DNA of 64,000 nt from Datisca glomerata (GCA_003255025.1 QANY01002371.1:1860037-1924036), one strand, 5' to 3'. Shown: positions 12,601-25,078, counted from the first letter of the stretch. Numbers and translations are program-made. Notes: generated by a model not told the origin, from the sequence alone.

Positions 12601-13175
12601 TCGTGGAACTTATCATCTCTTAAGATATGTAGGCTCTTGTAAAGAAAGATCCAATCAGACGATAAGTTTTACAAGTGAAAAGTTGTTTTGCTGGATCAAA
12701 GACCGATAATCTATTGGAACAGGGAGATATGGTCATGGCCATTAATAAACAACCAATTACATGCTTTCGTGACATTGAAGATGCTTGCCGGGAATTAGAC
12801 AAACACAATAATAATGATGGAAAGCCTAATGTGACTATTTTTCAAGTGGTAAACTATCACAGTTTTCTCTCCCCTGTTTATACTTTTTCTATTTTTTTTG
12901 TTCTTGGGATTTGAAGTAGTCTTGAAAATATATTATGTGACGCATAGTTGTTTGGTTATCATCCAACTTGTCTAAAATTGAAGGAGATGTAAAGAAAATT
13001 ATTCTGTGATAATCATATTCTAGGGGTAGAAATTGATCTGCTTGTGGGCACTGATGTTAGAGATGGCAATGGCACAACTCGTACAATGAATTGGTGCGGG
13101 TGCATTGTTCAAGATTCTCATCTAGCTATACGTGCTCTTAGATTTCTTCCTGAAGAAGGCCATGGTGTGTACGTG
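9610..13175 (+). pseudogene. DEG7: DEG7-like protease gene fragment, multi-exon, inside the CACTA element
   Basis: Six blocks follow the order of plant DEG7 (DegP7), a large nuclear-encoded Do-like serine protease with trypsin-like and PDZ domains. 9610-9775: ends ERVIKPTLVMFE at a GT donor. 10333-10515: starts VHVSPSCMLDGVH after an AG acceptor, contains FFGTGVIIYH and VMLSFAAF, ends at a GT donor in phase. 10594-10700: VVFLHLVHNFTLVAY; its acceptor appears mutated from AG to AT. 11163-11376: FVRGIPIY, ISGANGPTLLINGVK, VELYPRLLSKA, then a stop. 12633-12845: LVKKDPIRR, a stop, then LLEQGDMVMAINKQPITCF, a PDZ-type segment. 13024-13175: LLVGTDVRDGNGTTR, NWCGCIVQD, FLPEEGHGVYV. The N-terminal catalytic half and the C-terminus are absent. 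Stops and small frameshifts make it a pseudogene. Retained introns point to capture from genomic DNA rather than cDNA. The identification is from memory of the family. Confidence 0.85.
11535..11665 (+). other. Unidentified coding-like segment in the CACTA interior
   Basis: One frame reads LEFKQKFHLDDVIIPHDGAY followed by RLVIIEEG and then a stop. It lies between two DEG7 blocks but does not match DEG7 as I know it. It could be a second captured exon or a chance frame. Confidence 0.25.
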
Positions 13176-13659
13176 AATGGATTTCTTCCATTCATTTGAA
13201 TCATTCAATGAGAAGAATTTATGTAAATTACTATCATAAATATGTTCATAATAAATTTTCTAGTATAATGTTACAGTTTTCTGCTAGTAAAGTGAAGCAA
13301 AAAAGTAGGACAAAAAACATAGTCTATGGGGATGAATGGCTGCCATGGAAAGGTAGGTTTTTTCCTTTCCATGACAATTTTTTTTTCAAAATGACCATTC
13401 AATGAGGGGGATTGCCCGTCATTAAAGGTATTTTTGTGGCACTATAATGATGGGTAATCCCCGTCATTAAAGATGTTTTTACGACACTTTTGATGACGGG
13501 AATTCTCCATCATCAAAAATATTTTGGCTGCAATTTTTTATGGTAGTTTTTGATAAAATGAGTTTAGATGACAGCCTGATAGATGACAAACATATCCCCG
13601 TCATTCGAGAATTTTGATGACAGGTTTTCACCATCATCTAAGCCGCATTTGTAATAGTG

Positions 13660-13843
13660 AATAACTATTGTTCACAACTAAGATGCATGAGCAGTGGCAC
13701 TGAGCAGTGAGGCTTGACACTTCGAATACTATTGCTTGACACTAGAGTACTGATACTTGAGACTCGAGCAATGCTTATTGATAGCCAGTAGATACTCGAG
13801 TTCCTTTGCAGTATGTTGGTCTGTGAGAATTGGCTCCTTGACA
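13660..13843 (-). mobile_element. LTR remnant of copia X in duplication copy 2
   Basis: Corresponds to 3938-4121, for example GATGCATGAGCAGTGGCA and AATTGGCTCCTTGACA. The other half of the LTR (equivalent of 3742-3937) is missing, replaced by the CACTA element. Confidence 0.7.
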
Positions 13844-15295
13844 TGTTGTTGCTTATTAGGACGAAACCATCTGTGGGGAAAGAATTAAGTCATCTATTGA
13901 GCTTTCTCATTAAAAAGAAAACCCTCCAAACGGTTTCACGATGTTATTTTTCAAATTCTTTTGTATAAATGGATCTAGAGGTGAATTATTGTTGTATATG
14001 CTAAACACTTAGAATTAATCAAATGTATAATAAAATGAGATAGAAATTTTTGCATAGTGGTGATTTGAGCAAACAAACCCTAAGTCACGTGTCTGAACGT
14101 GTAAGAAAATTTCTAAAAATAGGATTCACGAATATCATGAGAGTATTCAGTCACTGAAACTCGAGACACTTAATTATAAAAAATAAGTCACATGTCTAAA
14201 CATTAGATTGAACCAATAAATGATTATAAATCTAAATAGATATGTGCTGTCTTTATTAATTAATGATATATATAAAAACCTTAATATTAAAAAATGATTT
14301 TCTGCAACCTTCTAACTAGAAAATTGAATTGTGTCAGTCGGGCAGCTGCAAGGTCTATGCAATGTTTCGAAATACAGATTGTCACATGCGTAGGAAAATT
14401 ATATAAAAAATTGTAAAATTTAATGATTGTTGAAGTAATCAACCTAATGGGGCACATCGTTATTGGACTTTGATGAGTGATAACATCATTATCATCATCA
14501 TTGAAATCAACACTCTCGGGCTCAAAGTGTCTTGTATAATCAAAGCAAGCTTCAACGCTATTATATTTCAATTATCAATGTTAATATATCTTTTGTGTTT
14601 CACTAATAGTATTAATTTATTGTGTGTGTTTGGCGAACAACATGCACATGGAACTAGCGAATAGGAAACTTTAACATGTGGCATCTTCCAATGTTAATTG
14701 TCATTCTTATAAATAACAGATTTAAGTAATGGATTATTTTTTCCGACCACATGTCGATATCCTGCTTATCTTTTAATTGGCACACTTGGATTACGGGTTC
14801 AAAAACATAACTAAAAGAACTGATAGGATATATATTCTCTTATGTCGGATCTTAATAAGAGGGATTTATTTACTAAAATGTTATCGATCATTCTGAGAAT
14901 AGACGGTTGCGGTCACCTCAACTCAAATGTTGAGATGAAAATGTGTTTTGTCACTTTTTTTAACTTTTTTCTCAAGTCAGATGTGATCTGTCTATTTTTA
15001 GATCGAACCGACTAGAGCTTAACATTCATGTTCTTGAAACAGGAAAAGATTTAAATCCATTATCTAGTAGATATGAGTTGGGAAAGTTTTGGGTTCTATT
15101 TTTTGCACATTAGTATGTAAAATATATTTGTACACATGTATAAATTTTCAGTAGTTAATAATTCACTCAAACTATGTATTTAGCCTTATATACCCTTAAT
15201 ATTTAAGAATTAGCAAGTTTGGCACTTACCCTTAATATTTAAGGCTTTGGTTTTTTTTTGTAAGCCCATCAATGGTGGCTCTATAAAAGTTCCAT
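13844..15295. other. Spacer of duplication copy 2, no gene recognised
   Basis: Diverged counterpart of 4122-5745. It holds only short frames and AT-rich DNA, and the frames do not survive in the sister copy. Confidence 0.5.
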
Positions 15296-16816
15296 AGAAA
15301 TAATAGTACTTAGTTTATGAGTTCTATGAAGTTTAGCTTATGGAAACAATATACTTAACAAAGGGTTATTTTTAACTTGTAAGTGTTTAATTTCACTATC
15401 TAGTGAAACTAAGATCTTTACTAAGATTGTAGTACATGAACTCTATTATGTAGAGTGACTTACCTTGGTCATTAGGTGGAGTATCTAGTTAATGTAATAG
15501 TGCATTTAGAATATATTGAAAGAAACAATGAGTCTGATTTTCGGTAAAATACTATAAAATTAAAATCATAACACATTGTATTATTTTATGAGTGCTTTCA
15601 ATCTTGAGAGAGGTATGAGCTCTTATTTAGTAACTTAGTTATTTTGATCTATTAAGACTGAGAGTCTATGAGTCAACATATTTTGTAGGTTGGATGACTG
15701 AGTTATTAGATAGTGAGTCCATAGATTCTCAATAGTAGAATCCATAGTCACTTTTAATTAAATGACTTAGTACCTCTTCGGTAATTCATTTATATGATCA
15801 CAGTAAACTAAGCGCTTAGTATCTCTGGTGTAGTACTATAGATTTGATAATTTTACTTGAGACGTCAAATATGAAAATTATCATAGTTGACCAGTAGAAT
15901 GAATTTGGAACCTAGGAATACCAAGACGTGTATAAATATTAGATCGATAATTATTAACCTAATTATGTACGATACTATATTATGGAGAGGTATTACGTAA
16001 TGAATAATAGGTTAAGGATACTTACATCGAGTAATATAAAATATACTTGGAGTTCAATTGTGATTTTATAGTGGAGTTAATCGTAATTAATAATTAATAA
16101 ATTTAATTATGAGTTTATTCGATAGAGTTTATTAATCATATAGTCAGATATATTTTTATCCTTATGATTTATTTACTAGTCTCAGATTTAAGTTACGTTG
16201 TGACAAGATTTATTTAATAAACAAGTGACACAACGTAGATACCTTATAGTCAAAGATACATTACAGTCAACAAGTGATCTAAAAACTAACTTAGTCTTAA
16301 TTCTAAAAGACTCAAGATTAATTAAAATTAATTTATTTAATTTTAATTATTTTAATTATTAGAAAAAAAATAACACCCTTGGGAATTATCTCAACCGTTG
16401 ATTTTGCTTCACATGGGTTGCCAACCCATTTGAAGAGATGGCTTTTAAGTCATTTTTATAACTGTTTTTTAACAGTTTTTTTAAAAAAATGAATTGAAAA
16501 TAAAGCAAAGGCGATTATCTTGTATGAAGTCATTTTCCAGAAAATCGATTCATGTATAGTTTTTCATATATAATAAATTTGCCGAACATTTGGCTATCAA
16601 ATAAGAAAAAGACATGAATTAGTTTTTGGTTTTGATTTTATTTGAGTGTGCACACACTCATGATTTTGATTGACGGTTCAAGAAATAGTAGTGAAAACTA
16701 TGGGTTTTGATTTTCGATTATCACGCTTCAGAATGTAGTTTTTCCTAATCCCTCTAAATGGTTGTTTCTCAAAAATTTTAAGATCCAGTATTTTTTTCAC
16801 TGCGTTAATTCCTTCA
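15296..16816 (+). mobile_element. 5' LTR of copia Y (copy 2), 5'-truncated
   Basis: Homologous to 6400-7939 throughout (GAGTGACTTACCTTGGTCAT, AGAATCCATAGTCACTTTTA, and so on), ending CCTTCA before the primer site. The LTR start is lost in the same deletion that removed the spacer end. A large copia body follows, so this is the 5' LTR of copia Y. Confidence 0.75.
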
Positions 16817-16818
16817 AT

Positions 16819-16829
16819 TGGTATCAGAG
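16819..16829 (+). promoter_or_regulatory. Primer-binding site of copia Y
   Basis: TGGTATCAGAG, an initiator-Met tRNA complement, three bases after the LTR end CA, as in copy 1. Confidence 0.8.
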
Positions 16830-19800
16830 TAAAGGTTTTGAATTCTTCGAGAAATACCTTGAGAAATATAAATGTTTTTTTATTGTTTTCAATATTCTCT
16901 TGCATAACCATTTAGATTCTATATGTAAATTTCTATTGGTTATGTAGTTAGAGGGACAATCTATGAAGATATTATTTTTCCCTTTATGATTTGTATTTAA
17001 TTTCCATAGATTTTTGTAAATTTTCTTTGAGAAAGTTAGGATTTCTATTATGTAATTATTTATACATTGTGGAGATCAAAACGATACCAAAGGAGTATCG
17101 AAAAATGGATGAAAACTCACATCCGCATAGAAGGTGGCAGCACCAATATGCTCGGTGCGTGGATCATAAAATTTTGATGTCATATCAGATTGAGTCGATT
17201 TAAAATTTTCTAGAAAGATAATTCAAAGATGCTCAGTTTTGTGTTTCACGAAGAAGACCAATACGGATGTTTTCCTGTCAAATTTGAGGCTGAATTTGAA
17301 GCGTTTGGGAGTGACGGGGTTCTTTTATTTTTTGTTGTTTGGTTTGTTGGAGCGGAATGAATCTCGTGAGGAATTGGGTGACGATCGGTAGTGAGTACGC
17401 TGAGATCAAGGGTTGAAACCAGCAGTAGATGGTTTCGTTGCCAGATCTAATCCTATCTCGAAGATCCATTTTAGATTTTTAACTAAGATCAGGATAAGGT
17501 TATGCAAGGCTAGAGTATATTTTAGATATCTATCTTTTATACCTCTCTATTTTATTAATTATATTTTATATCCAACATGCTTAAATAATTTTATTTTATA
17601 CATATCACAGTTAGATACTATGTGACTTTAGGTTTCTAAAATGATAAATGTTTGTGATTGCATAATGAACATAAAATTAAGCATAATCGACTAAAATGGA
17701 AACACTAGAAGCATGTTATTAGTTTTTATTTAAATGTAATTTTTAATTTATTAATCCCACTAGATATTTAATTTTCCGTTAATTAAGCTATGGGATTATT
17801 AGAATTTAGATACATATATTAACTTAATTATAATACTAATTGAGCATGCTTGTTTAATCGGAGTAGGTTGTTGAACATTAGGTTGGCTAATTACCTAATG
17901 CCACTTAGTAACCCACCGTAATAAAAAATAACGTAAATTAGAAAATCAAGTGGGAACGAGATTCTTAATCGAACTCACGGTCTCAATTATTAGATAATAG
18001 TAAGATGCTAGGGTACCTCGTCTTCAATCTTAAAAGCTCCTCAAATGAGGGTATCTGAAGTATAAGATATTACAAGTATGGTCTTTATAATTATTAGCTT
18101 GATAAGTGAATAACTGAAAGTGAGCTGCTTAAGCAGGAGTTGTCCACTTGTCACAAGTCTGAGGGTGAAATAATGGTATACACTTGACTCGTTTTTATAG
18201 TATCCCGCCTAAGCGGTTCTTATTACTTATTTCGAGAGACCAAAGCTAAACGTTAGTTAATTGCTAGATATTAATACTGGATTAGAAGGATTGTTAGGTA
18301 TTGATATCAGATTGCTAATTAATTAGATTGGACTATCTTACCTAACTTTTGAAATGTGCGTTATGTCTAAGCGTGTATATGTTTATGAGAGTTGAGATAT
18401 CGTTGCGTACGTTGCATGTTAATTTTTTGAGTTTTTATATTCATATTATAATGTATGCCTTAATTAGAATGTGTTTGTAATGATTGAGAATTTTATAATT
18501 TTTCAGTAATTAAAATGTCGTTCAGGAGCCCATCAGCATCATTATTTAAAATATTTTTGACATTAATGGATATTAACTAGGACTTTAATCTGACTGTAAA
18601 AAGAAGCAAGTACACTCCTAATTAACGTTACACTAGATCTTTCTTAAAAAATGAACTTACTTAGGAGAATAAAATTAATATTGGCTATGTAGATAGATTG
18701 AATTTTAGCTCCATGTTACATAGTGTCATTATATGACAAATATGTTAGAACAATAGTAAATTCATTCTCTATGGAAGTTGATATAATTATTAATCTCAAG
18801 TAAGATATCTGAAAGGTAATGTTAAACACTAAGATGATAAAGAAAACTCATCCTTATGGTTGTTTTTATTTAACTAGAAAGACATTCATATAGCTAAAAT
18901 TGATGGGAAAACCCAGATCGTAGTCTTGGATACCTAAGCGGATTATTTACATTAGTTCAAGATTAAACTATAGCACATGCATAAATGTTTAATCAGTCCG
19001 AATTGAACTAGGAACTCCGGATAGCTAAGAGAATCTTAAGACACAGTTTGTGTTAAACGTGACCTAATCATCTTCTTCTTTTGGGCTTAAGCTTAGCCAA
19101 GATAATATGAAGAAGATAAAGATGTCTAAATAGAGATGACTTAGAGTAAGAAAAAGAGAGCAAGTTCTATGGGAAGTGCTTCTATTGCAGGAAGACTAGA
19201 TACAAAGAGCTAAAACATGCATCAAATTAAGAAGTGATCAATGAGTGATTCTACTGCGTCTTGGTGTAGAGACTCTAAAATCACTAATCACATTCACAAT
19301 TCATTGTGAAGGTTCTAGGAAACCAGAAAGGTAAATGAGAGGGGTTGCACGTTGTTCTTTGGATAAATGTGTATGCACTAATTTTATATAGTAATTTATT
19401 TTAATTTTTTGTTGCATGATATGGAGTAAAAATAATGGTATGCATAGCACATTATAGAAGAGATAAGTTTCTCAAGCCAACAATATGTCTATAACATATG
19501 TCTAGGTCATATAATCTAAATACGATTCGAAGACTAGTAAGAGACAGACTTCATGGCCTTTTGATATTTTTAACTCTTATATGTAAGTGAATCCATTATT
19601 AATAAAATTATGACCAATAGTCTTTTTTGAGATAGGACATAGATACACATTGATGTTAGTGTTGGAGTATATTACTTGAGTTGATAAATGAAAGTCTAGG
19701 TGAAGGCTGGCTATGGGTGTAATGTCAATTTTATTGACGGGCACTCTAGATATGACTATGTTTGTTTTTTGCTTCTTGATTCTGAAACTTTTAAGAAATC

Positions 19801-19968
19801 AAAGAGTTTTGAACGAAAGTCGAGAAGGCATTGGAGAGACTAACTAAGTTTCTTCGATCTGATCGATAAGGTAAATACCTCTTAAAGGAATTCACAAACT
19901 ACATGGAAAATATCGGGACTGTATCCCAGTTGTTACATTTGGGTCACCCAGAGAATGATGTAGCAGTA
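16830..19968 (+). pseudogene. Copia Y, first part: leader, gag, protease, integrase start
   Basis: Heavily decayed. A zinc knuckle reads GKCFYCRKTRYKELKH at about 19168-19215 (second half of CCHC damaged). The protease region at about 19247-19310 reads WCRDSKITNHIHNS, where copia has WxLDSGxSxHIxxS, so the catalytic DSG has become DSK. Integrase core sequence at about 19840-19960 reads TKFLRSDR, a stop, then YLLKEFTNYMENIGTVSQL and LGHPENDVAV, matching the copia pattern LRSDRGGEY...GTxxQ...GTPQxNGV. The sequence is then interrupted by copia W. About 17200-18600 holds no recognisable gag and may be long leader or an old insertion. Confidence 0.75.
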
Positions 19969-19970
19969 TG

Positions 19971-21799
19971 TGTTGGATCAGATTTTAAAAATTGAAGAAA
20001 AATTAATGAACCACAAACGGTTCGTGCGCGGAATATCAAAAAAACCTTTTAATGATCATACATATTTAGATAAATATATCGAGAAAAGAGAAACAATTTT
20101 TACCTTTTCTTGTAATGGAGAATTTCTGAATTGCGGAATCCAATTTATTGTCTCGCATTTCTCGTTCTTGAAATTCGCAGAACTTCAATCAATTTTTACA
20201 CCAACAACCACTCTTAGGATTCAGAAGTATGTCTCATAAGGATAATGTTAGGAATATAGTGTGAGCTCTGTAAACAACTGAGGAACAAAATTTATTTCTT
20301 CTTCCTCACTATGATTTTGGCGGCAACAAGGGAGGGGGAGAGAGAACTTTTTTCTTGTAATAAATAATCACACACTGTGATTAGGTTAGGCTTAGATTAG
20401 AGAGGCAACCCTATTGCAATCCTTTATATAATAATTATAAAATTTACACATATACTCATATATTGTAAGTTGCCAAAATTCACCATATCTCTGCACTGCT
20501 CTCTGTAAATTTTTACATCTTCTTTAGAGCTAATATTATATTCAAATTCATCAATCTAATTTGTTAAATTAAATTTATCTCTATCAATTAACTAATTAAT
20601 TTATTTTATTTACTAATTATCAAATAATTATAAAATAAAAAAATAATTAATTTGAACATTAATTCTACTATTCACTAATTTAGTAATGACACTCGTCACA
20701 TTGGGTTCGAGAAATGTATCTTGGTCCAAAAAATATTTTTGGTCTAACTGATGATGTTTCTCATTCTTGTCCTTATGAACTACTCATGAGAGTGAATTAA
20801 CCCGCATGAATAAAGCTATGAGATAATACCTGACTAATTTATCTCCATAAATTCCTGACATATTTAATCTCAACATTGTACGACTCCACTATAAGTCTGA
20901 TGCCGAATCAACTATCTATTCGAGGGCGCTACATTTTTTGTTTCTGCAATAAACATATTTATTTCACGGTCCACATAATATTTTATGATATTACCCTTTG
21001 TGAATATAAGTAACAAGAGCTGGATGTAAAATTATCATTTTACTTATCTAGTTATTATTTCTTTAACTCCTTTATTAACTGTGAATAAAAATACATATCA
21101 GTGCAGTGTCTTGTACAATTCACAATATTTTATTCAATGACTCATGTCATCGAGTACCAGGTTCGGTTTATTTATTCACACACCCATTAATAAAGCATGA
21201 GATGATATGATTGCTATTGTAATCTTACCACGAATTCCATATCTGTGAATCACGTAACTCCAACATAGTTGAATCACGATCCCAACAACCGAGGTATTAT
21301 CCGGTAATTTGAACTCACTCATTTAACGTATCAAAGTTTACAAGTAATAGAGTCAATTCGCGTATTCACCTCAAGTTTAAGATAGTAATGACAATGCTTT
21401 TAAGGTGTATTAATTAGATTTAGAACTAGATAAACGGTTATGCTCTAAATGAATTTGTTATTGGTCGATTCAACAAGTTCCATAATATTTTAAGGTCAAC
21501 CGTTAGAGTCTCCACTCTCATGACCCAAGACCGGCGTCATTTGTTTCAATCTAACAGTCATAATTAGACTCGATTGTCCAGTCGATCCTAAGACTGTGAA
21601 TAACATTCTAAAATGTTTTAGAAGAGTTTGCCTAAAGACCCTTACGTTGGTAATAGTTACAAGACTTAAGTAAATTATAAAAATACTTTAATAAAGGAAA
21701 ATTTTTATTTACTCATAAAATTTAGTAATACATAAATTTCAGAAAATAACTAAATACTCATAAATAGCTATTACGTTCTATTTTATGGACACAATTCCA
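19971..21799 (-). mobile_element. 3' LTR of copia W
   Basis: Bounded on the internal side by a polypurine-type tract (minus strand CCAAGTGGGAGTTTCTTGG), as is usual just before a copia 3' LTR. The outer end is placed at TGTTGGATCAG. The segment from about 21305 to 21799 recurs at 22722-23236. Confidence 0.7.
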
Positions 21800-22690
21800 A
21801 GAAACTCCCACTTGGACAATAGTAGACATGTATCCCCATGCCCTCCAGATGACCACCAAAGACTTATTGCTTAATTTTTTCTTGAATGGATATACGAGGT
21901 TGTTGACCGTCGATATGTGCGTTACTACAAAATCTCCACAATTAACAATCTCTCTAATAAGGTGATACTTTCACTCTATGTGTTTGAATCTTTTGTGGTT
22001 CCTCAGTTCCTTCTAGTTTGTTACAGCCGCACTATTATCGTAATAAAGCGTCATGGGCTTGCCAGGATCTGGAATGACTTCCATAGTCTTCAGGAACTTT
22101 CTAAGGCATACATCCTCCTTTGCCGCTTCACATGCCGTCACATACTCAGCTTCCATAGTAGAATCAGCAATGTAAAATTGCTTGATACATTTCCATACTC
22201 TTGCTCCACCATTCAGGATGAATACCGATCCTGAAATGGGCCTTCTAGAATTTATCTACTTGGAAATCAGAGTCAGTATAACCTAGCATATTTAAGTCAG
22301 TATCTGAATACACAAGCTTGTAGTTCTTCATTTTCCTAAGTTACTTGAGGATATGCTTGATGATATTCCAATGCTCAAGTCTAGGATTAGATTAGAAATG
22401 ACTCATCACGCCCACGATATAGAAAATATCTAGCCTAGTGTAAAACATCACATACATGATACTTCCTACTGCTGATGCATAGAGAATCTTTCTCATGTCT
22501 TCCTCTTCTTGTGGAGTCTTGGGTGACTGACTTCATGCCTAAAGGAAAGAAATCTCTTATTGGAGTCTTGCATACTAAAGCGAACCATCACCTTATATCC
22601 AATTGTATATTTTTCCTATCTCGAAAGATCTAAATACCTAAGACAAATGCCACTTCTCCAAGATCCTTCATATCAATTTACTTTACAAGC
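21800..22690 (-). pseudogene. Copia W reverse transcriptase end and RNase H
   Basis: Minus-strand pieces read IDMKDLGEVAFVLGI (reverse transcriptase, near 22650), ILYASAVGSIMYVMFYTRLD (near 22450), then RNase H YSDTDLNMLGYTDSDFQVDK (near 22280) and FGGHLEGMG near the 3' end. The order and wording are those of copia elements. Several stops and frameshifts are present. Confidence 0.8.
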
Positions 22691-23236
22691 CAAATATTGA
22701 CATCGAACAATTTTCTGACAATTCAAACTCACTCATTCGGTGTATCAAATATGGCAAGTAACTAAGTCAAGTTTCTTATTCACCTTACCATTGAGGTAAT
22801 CATGAAAATACTTTTAAGTTGTAACAATTTGATTTAGAGCAAGATAAACCGTTTTACTTTAAAATAATTTATATGGGTCTATTCAACATGTTCCATAGTA
22901 TGTTCAGGTCAACCGTTAGAGTCTCCACTCTCATGCCCTAAGACCGGCATCATTTGTTTCAACCTAACAGTCATAATCGGACTCGATTGCCCAGTCGATC
23001 CTAACATTGTAAATAACATTCTGAACTATTTAGAAGAGTTTGTCTGGAAGATGGATCTGTCTTTACTCTTCTTATGTTGATAATAGTTCCATGACTTAAA
23101 TAAATTATAAGCACACACTTTAATTAAAGGAAAATTTTCATTGACTCATAAAATTCAATAATACATAAATGTCAGAGAAATAACTAAATACTCATAAATA
23201 GTTATTATACTATACTTTTATGGACACAATGCCAAT

Positions 23237-25078
23237 AGTATTGAGAAACAAGTTTTTTTAACATGATGATATCTATGTTTAGTTATTTAACTAACCTTTA
23301 TTAACTTTATAGATTATGTGTTTTGAATCTATTATCATCTATGGCAGTACCTGAAACACCATAAAAATTATGAAATGTTCAAAAACCTAGTTTGCTTAAC
23401 CTTCACATATGTGGATCTCCAGCACACGTGCTAAAAGAGAATCTACTATGAGAGATGATAGATCAAAATGATATCTAATTGCAGGCTATGCAAAAAGGAA
23501 TGTGTGTTATTTGTTTTTATAGTACCAAGGATGGGAAATGTTTGTAAGTAGAAACATTGCATTTTCTAAAGAAAAATATATTTTAAAAGTAATGCATTGG
23601 CGCAACACAAACTTAAAAGAATTTTATTATAATACATGTGCCATGAAATCTAGTTGGTAAAAGATAAGTCCAGAAGTTAGTGATAATCCAGTTGGTCAAT
23701 AGAATAAGAATGAAGTACATCCTAGTATTACATAATCTTATTGTGGTGGGAGCGTTTCTCATTCATATGAGAAGTAAATGTTACTAGGGGAGTCTGATAT
23801 GGTAATCTTGGTGGAACATAAGTTAGATCCCAATCACTACATTGTAGTAGGAGGGGATCACGACAAATTAAGATATTCATATTCAAGTGAGAGACTTTTG
23901 AGTCCATCTAAGAGGAACATGATTCAGAGTACATTATTGACTTCAAGCAATGAAATATGAAAATGATTCCATTAACTCTAATGGAGTATGGAAGCTTGTA
24001 AATGCCCTAAAGTATTGAGGTGCTGAAGATCTACAAGCGGAAGTGGGACATAGACGCAAGATCAAGACCTTCAAGGCTAGACTTAGTGCGAAATTACATA
24101 CTTAGAGAGAGGATATATAGTTTAGCAGATCATTTTGACTAATATCCATGCTCATGTCTATAAAGATATGTATTTATTGCAGCTCATATTGTTTATGAGT
24201 TTTTGGTAAATGGATGTCAAGAATGTTATCTTGTATGGCAATCTTGATATGAATATCTTTATGTCTTAATTTTTTGATTTACCACTGAAGGCTAGGAATA
24301 ATTATATATATAATGTCTACAGACATTATGTTGATCATGTAATCAAAGTTTTGATTTTGATCAAGGTCATAATGAGCCATGTCACTACCAGAGAAAGGAA
24401 AAAAACATATTGATTTTCTTGATATTTTATGTAGATGACATTTTATCATCGAGAATGATGTAGTATTGAATCTCACCAATAAAGCCATGTTTGTTTGAAT
24501 TTAAGATATCAAAGACATTGGAAAAGTGGTCTTCATTCTAAGAATTAAGTTTTTTCAAGACTTAAACATGGAATAATGTGCTTATCCTGAACTGCGCAGA
24601 TAATAATATGTTGTATAGGTGTCCAATGTGGGTTTTCAAGAAAGGTCTTGTTACCCTTTTAGGTTTGGAACTTATGTATTATGTCAATGTCTTATGGAAA
24701 AAGATGAAATAAACAACATGAAGACAACTCCATTACTTTCGGTAGTGAGAAGTCTTAAGTGTGTTATATTGTACAAGGGATGTATATTTTACAGGCTTTG
24801 TTAGCAGATATCACTGAAATCATGGAGGATATCACTGAATAGTTGTGAAACATGCAGTCTAGTATCTTAGGAGAACGATGGGTTATATGATTGTCTATCA
24901 TAGTGTGAATCTCATACCAGTTAGGTATATGGATTCAAAATTTTCAATTAGATTACTTCAGCGGTAGAACCTAGCAGACCTGTTTACAAAAATTTTAGCC
25001 ACAAATGTCTTTGAGTCACATGTAGAGAACATGGAGGTTAAGTTGGTTGTAGAAGTGCTTTAGGGCAAGTGGAAAATT
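23237..25078 (+). pseudogene. Copia Y, second part: integrase end, reverse transcriptase, RNase H
   Basis: Integrase resumes after copia W. A later piece reads IAGYAKRNVCYLFL, then WEMFVSRNIAFSKEKYI near 23480-23580. Reverse transcriptase remnants include WQMDVKN..LYGNLDMNIFM at about 24205-24260 and the catalytic box FYVDDIL at 24426-24446, intact in wording. RNase H ends with ADLFTKILATNVFESHVENM at about 24976-25035, followed by the purine tract AGGGCAAGTGGAAAAT that primes plus-strand synthesis. Many stops and frameshifts are present, so the element is not coding-competent. Confidence 0.8.

Larger units (their letters stand above)
8359..13659 (+). mobile_element. CACTA (En/Spm-type) transposon carrying gene fragments, no transposase seen
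   Basis: The left end reads CACTAGTACAAAAATGGGCT. The right end, on the minus strand, reads CACTATTACAAATGCGGCT. These are matching terminal inverted repeats starting with CACTA. The ends hold subterminal repeats typical of the group: TGTCATTA and TGACAG words at about 8400-8590, and ATGACGGG or CCCGTCAT words at about 13400-13630. The element is 5,301 bp. I saw no TNPD-like transposase or TNPA. The interior instead holds broken exons of a DEG7 protease gene with intron-like gaps, plus an unrecognised leader at 8640-9480. It is best described as a non-autonomous, gene-capturing (Pack-type) CACTA. Strand is given as that of the captured exons. Confidence 0.85.
13660..16999 (+). repeat. Segmental duplication, copy 2
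   Basis: Matches 3938-8125 in order and orientation: copia X LTR remnant (13660-13843), spacer (13844-15295), copia Y LTR (15296-16816), primer site and leader. It is shorter mainly because sequence corresponding to 5746-6405 is missing. Unlike copy 1 it continues into the copia Y body. Confidence 0.85.
19971..23236 (-). mobile_element. Copia W, internally deleted element nested in copia Y
   Basis: On the minus strand: a 5' LTR remnant (about 22691-23236), reverse transcriptase and RNase H remnants (21800-22690), and a 3' LTR (19971-21799). The two LTR segments share GGTCAACCGTTAGAGTCTCC and a long common tract. The word AGTAT occurs just outside both ends (19965 and 23237), a possible 5-bp target duplication. 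Copia Y integrase continues on the far side, so W inserted into Y. Gag, protease, integrase and most of the reverse transcriptase of W are gone. Confidence 0.75.

Noticed and set aside
8356..13662. AAT/AAT flanks as proof of an undisturbed CACTA insertion
   Set aside because: The DNA outside the two AATs is copia reverse transcriptase on one side and copia LTR on the other. These are not adjacent in an intact element, so either a deletion preceded the insertion or the match is partly chance. The element call rests on the inverted ends instead.
7942..16829. tRNA genes suggested by TGGTATCAGAG sequences
   Set aside because: These are only the 12-base complements of a tRNA 3' end used as retrotransposon primer sites; no cloverleaf is present.
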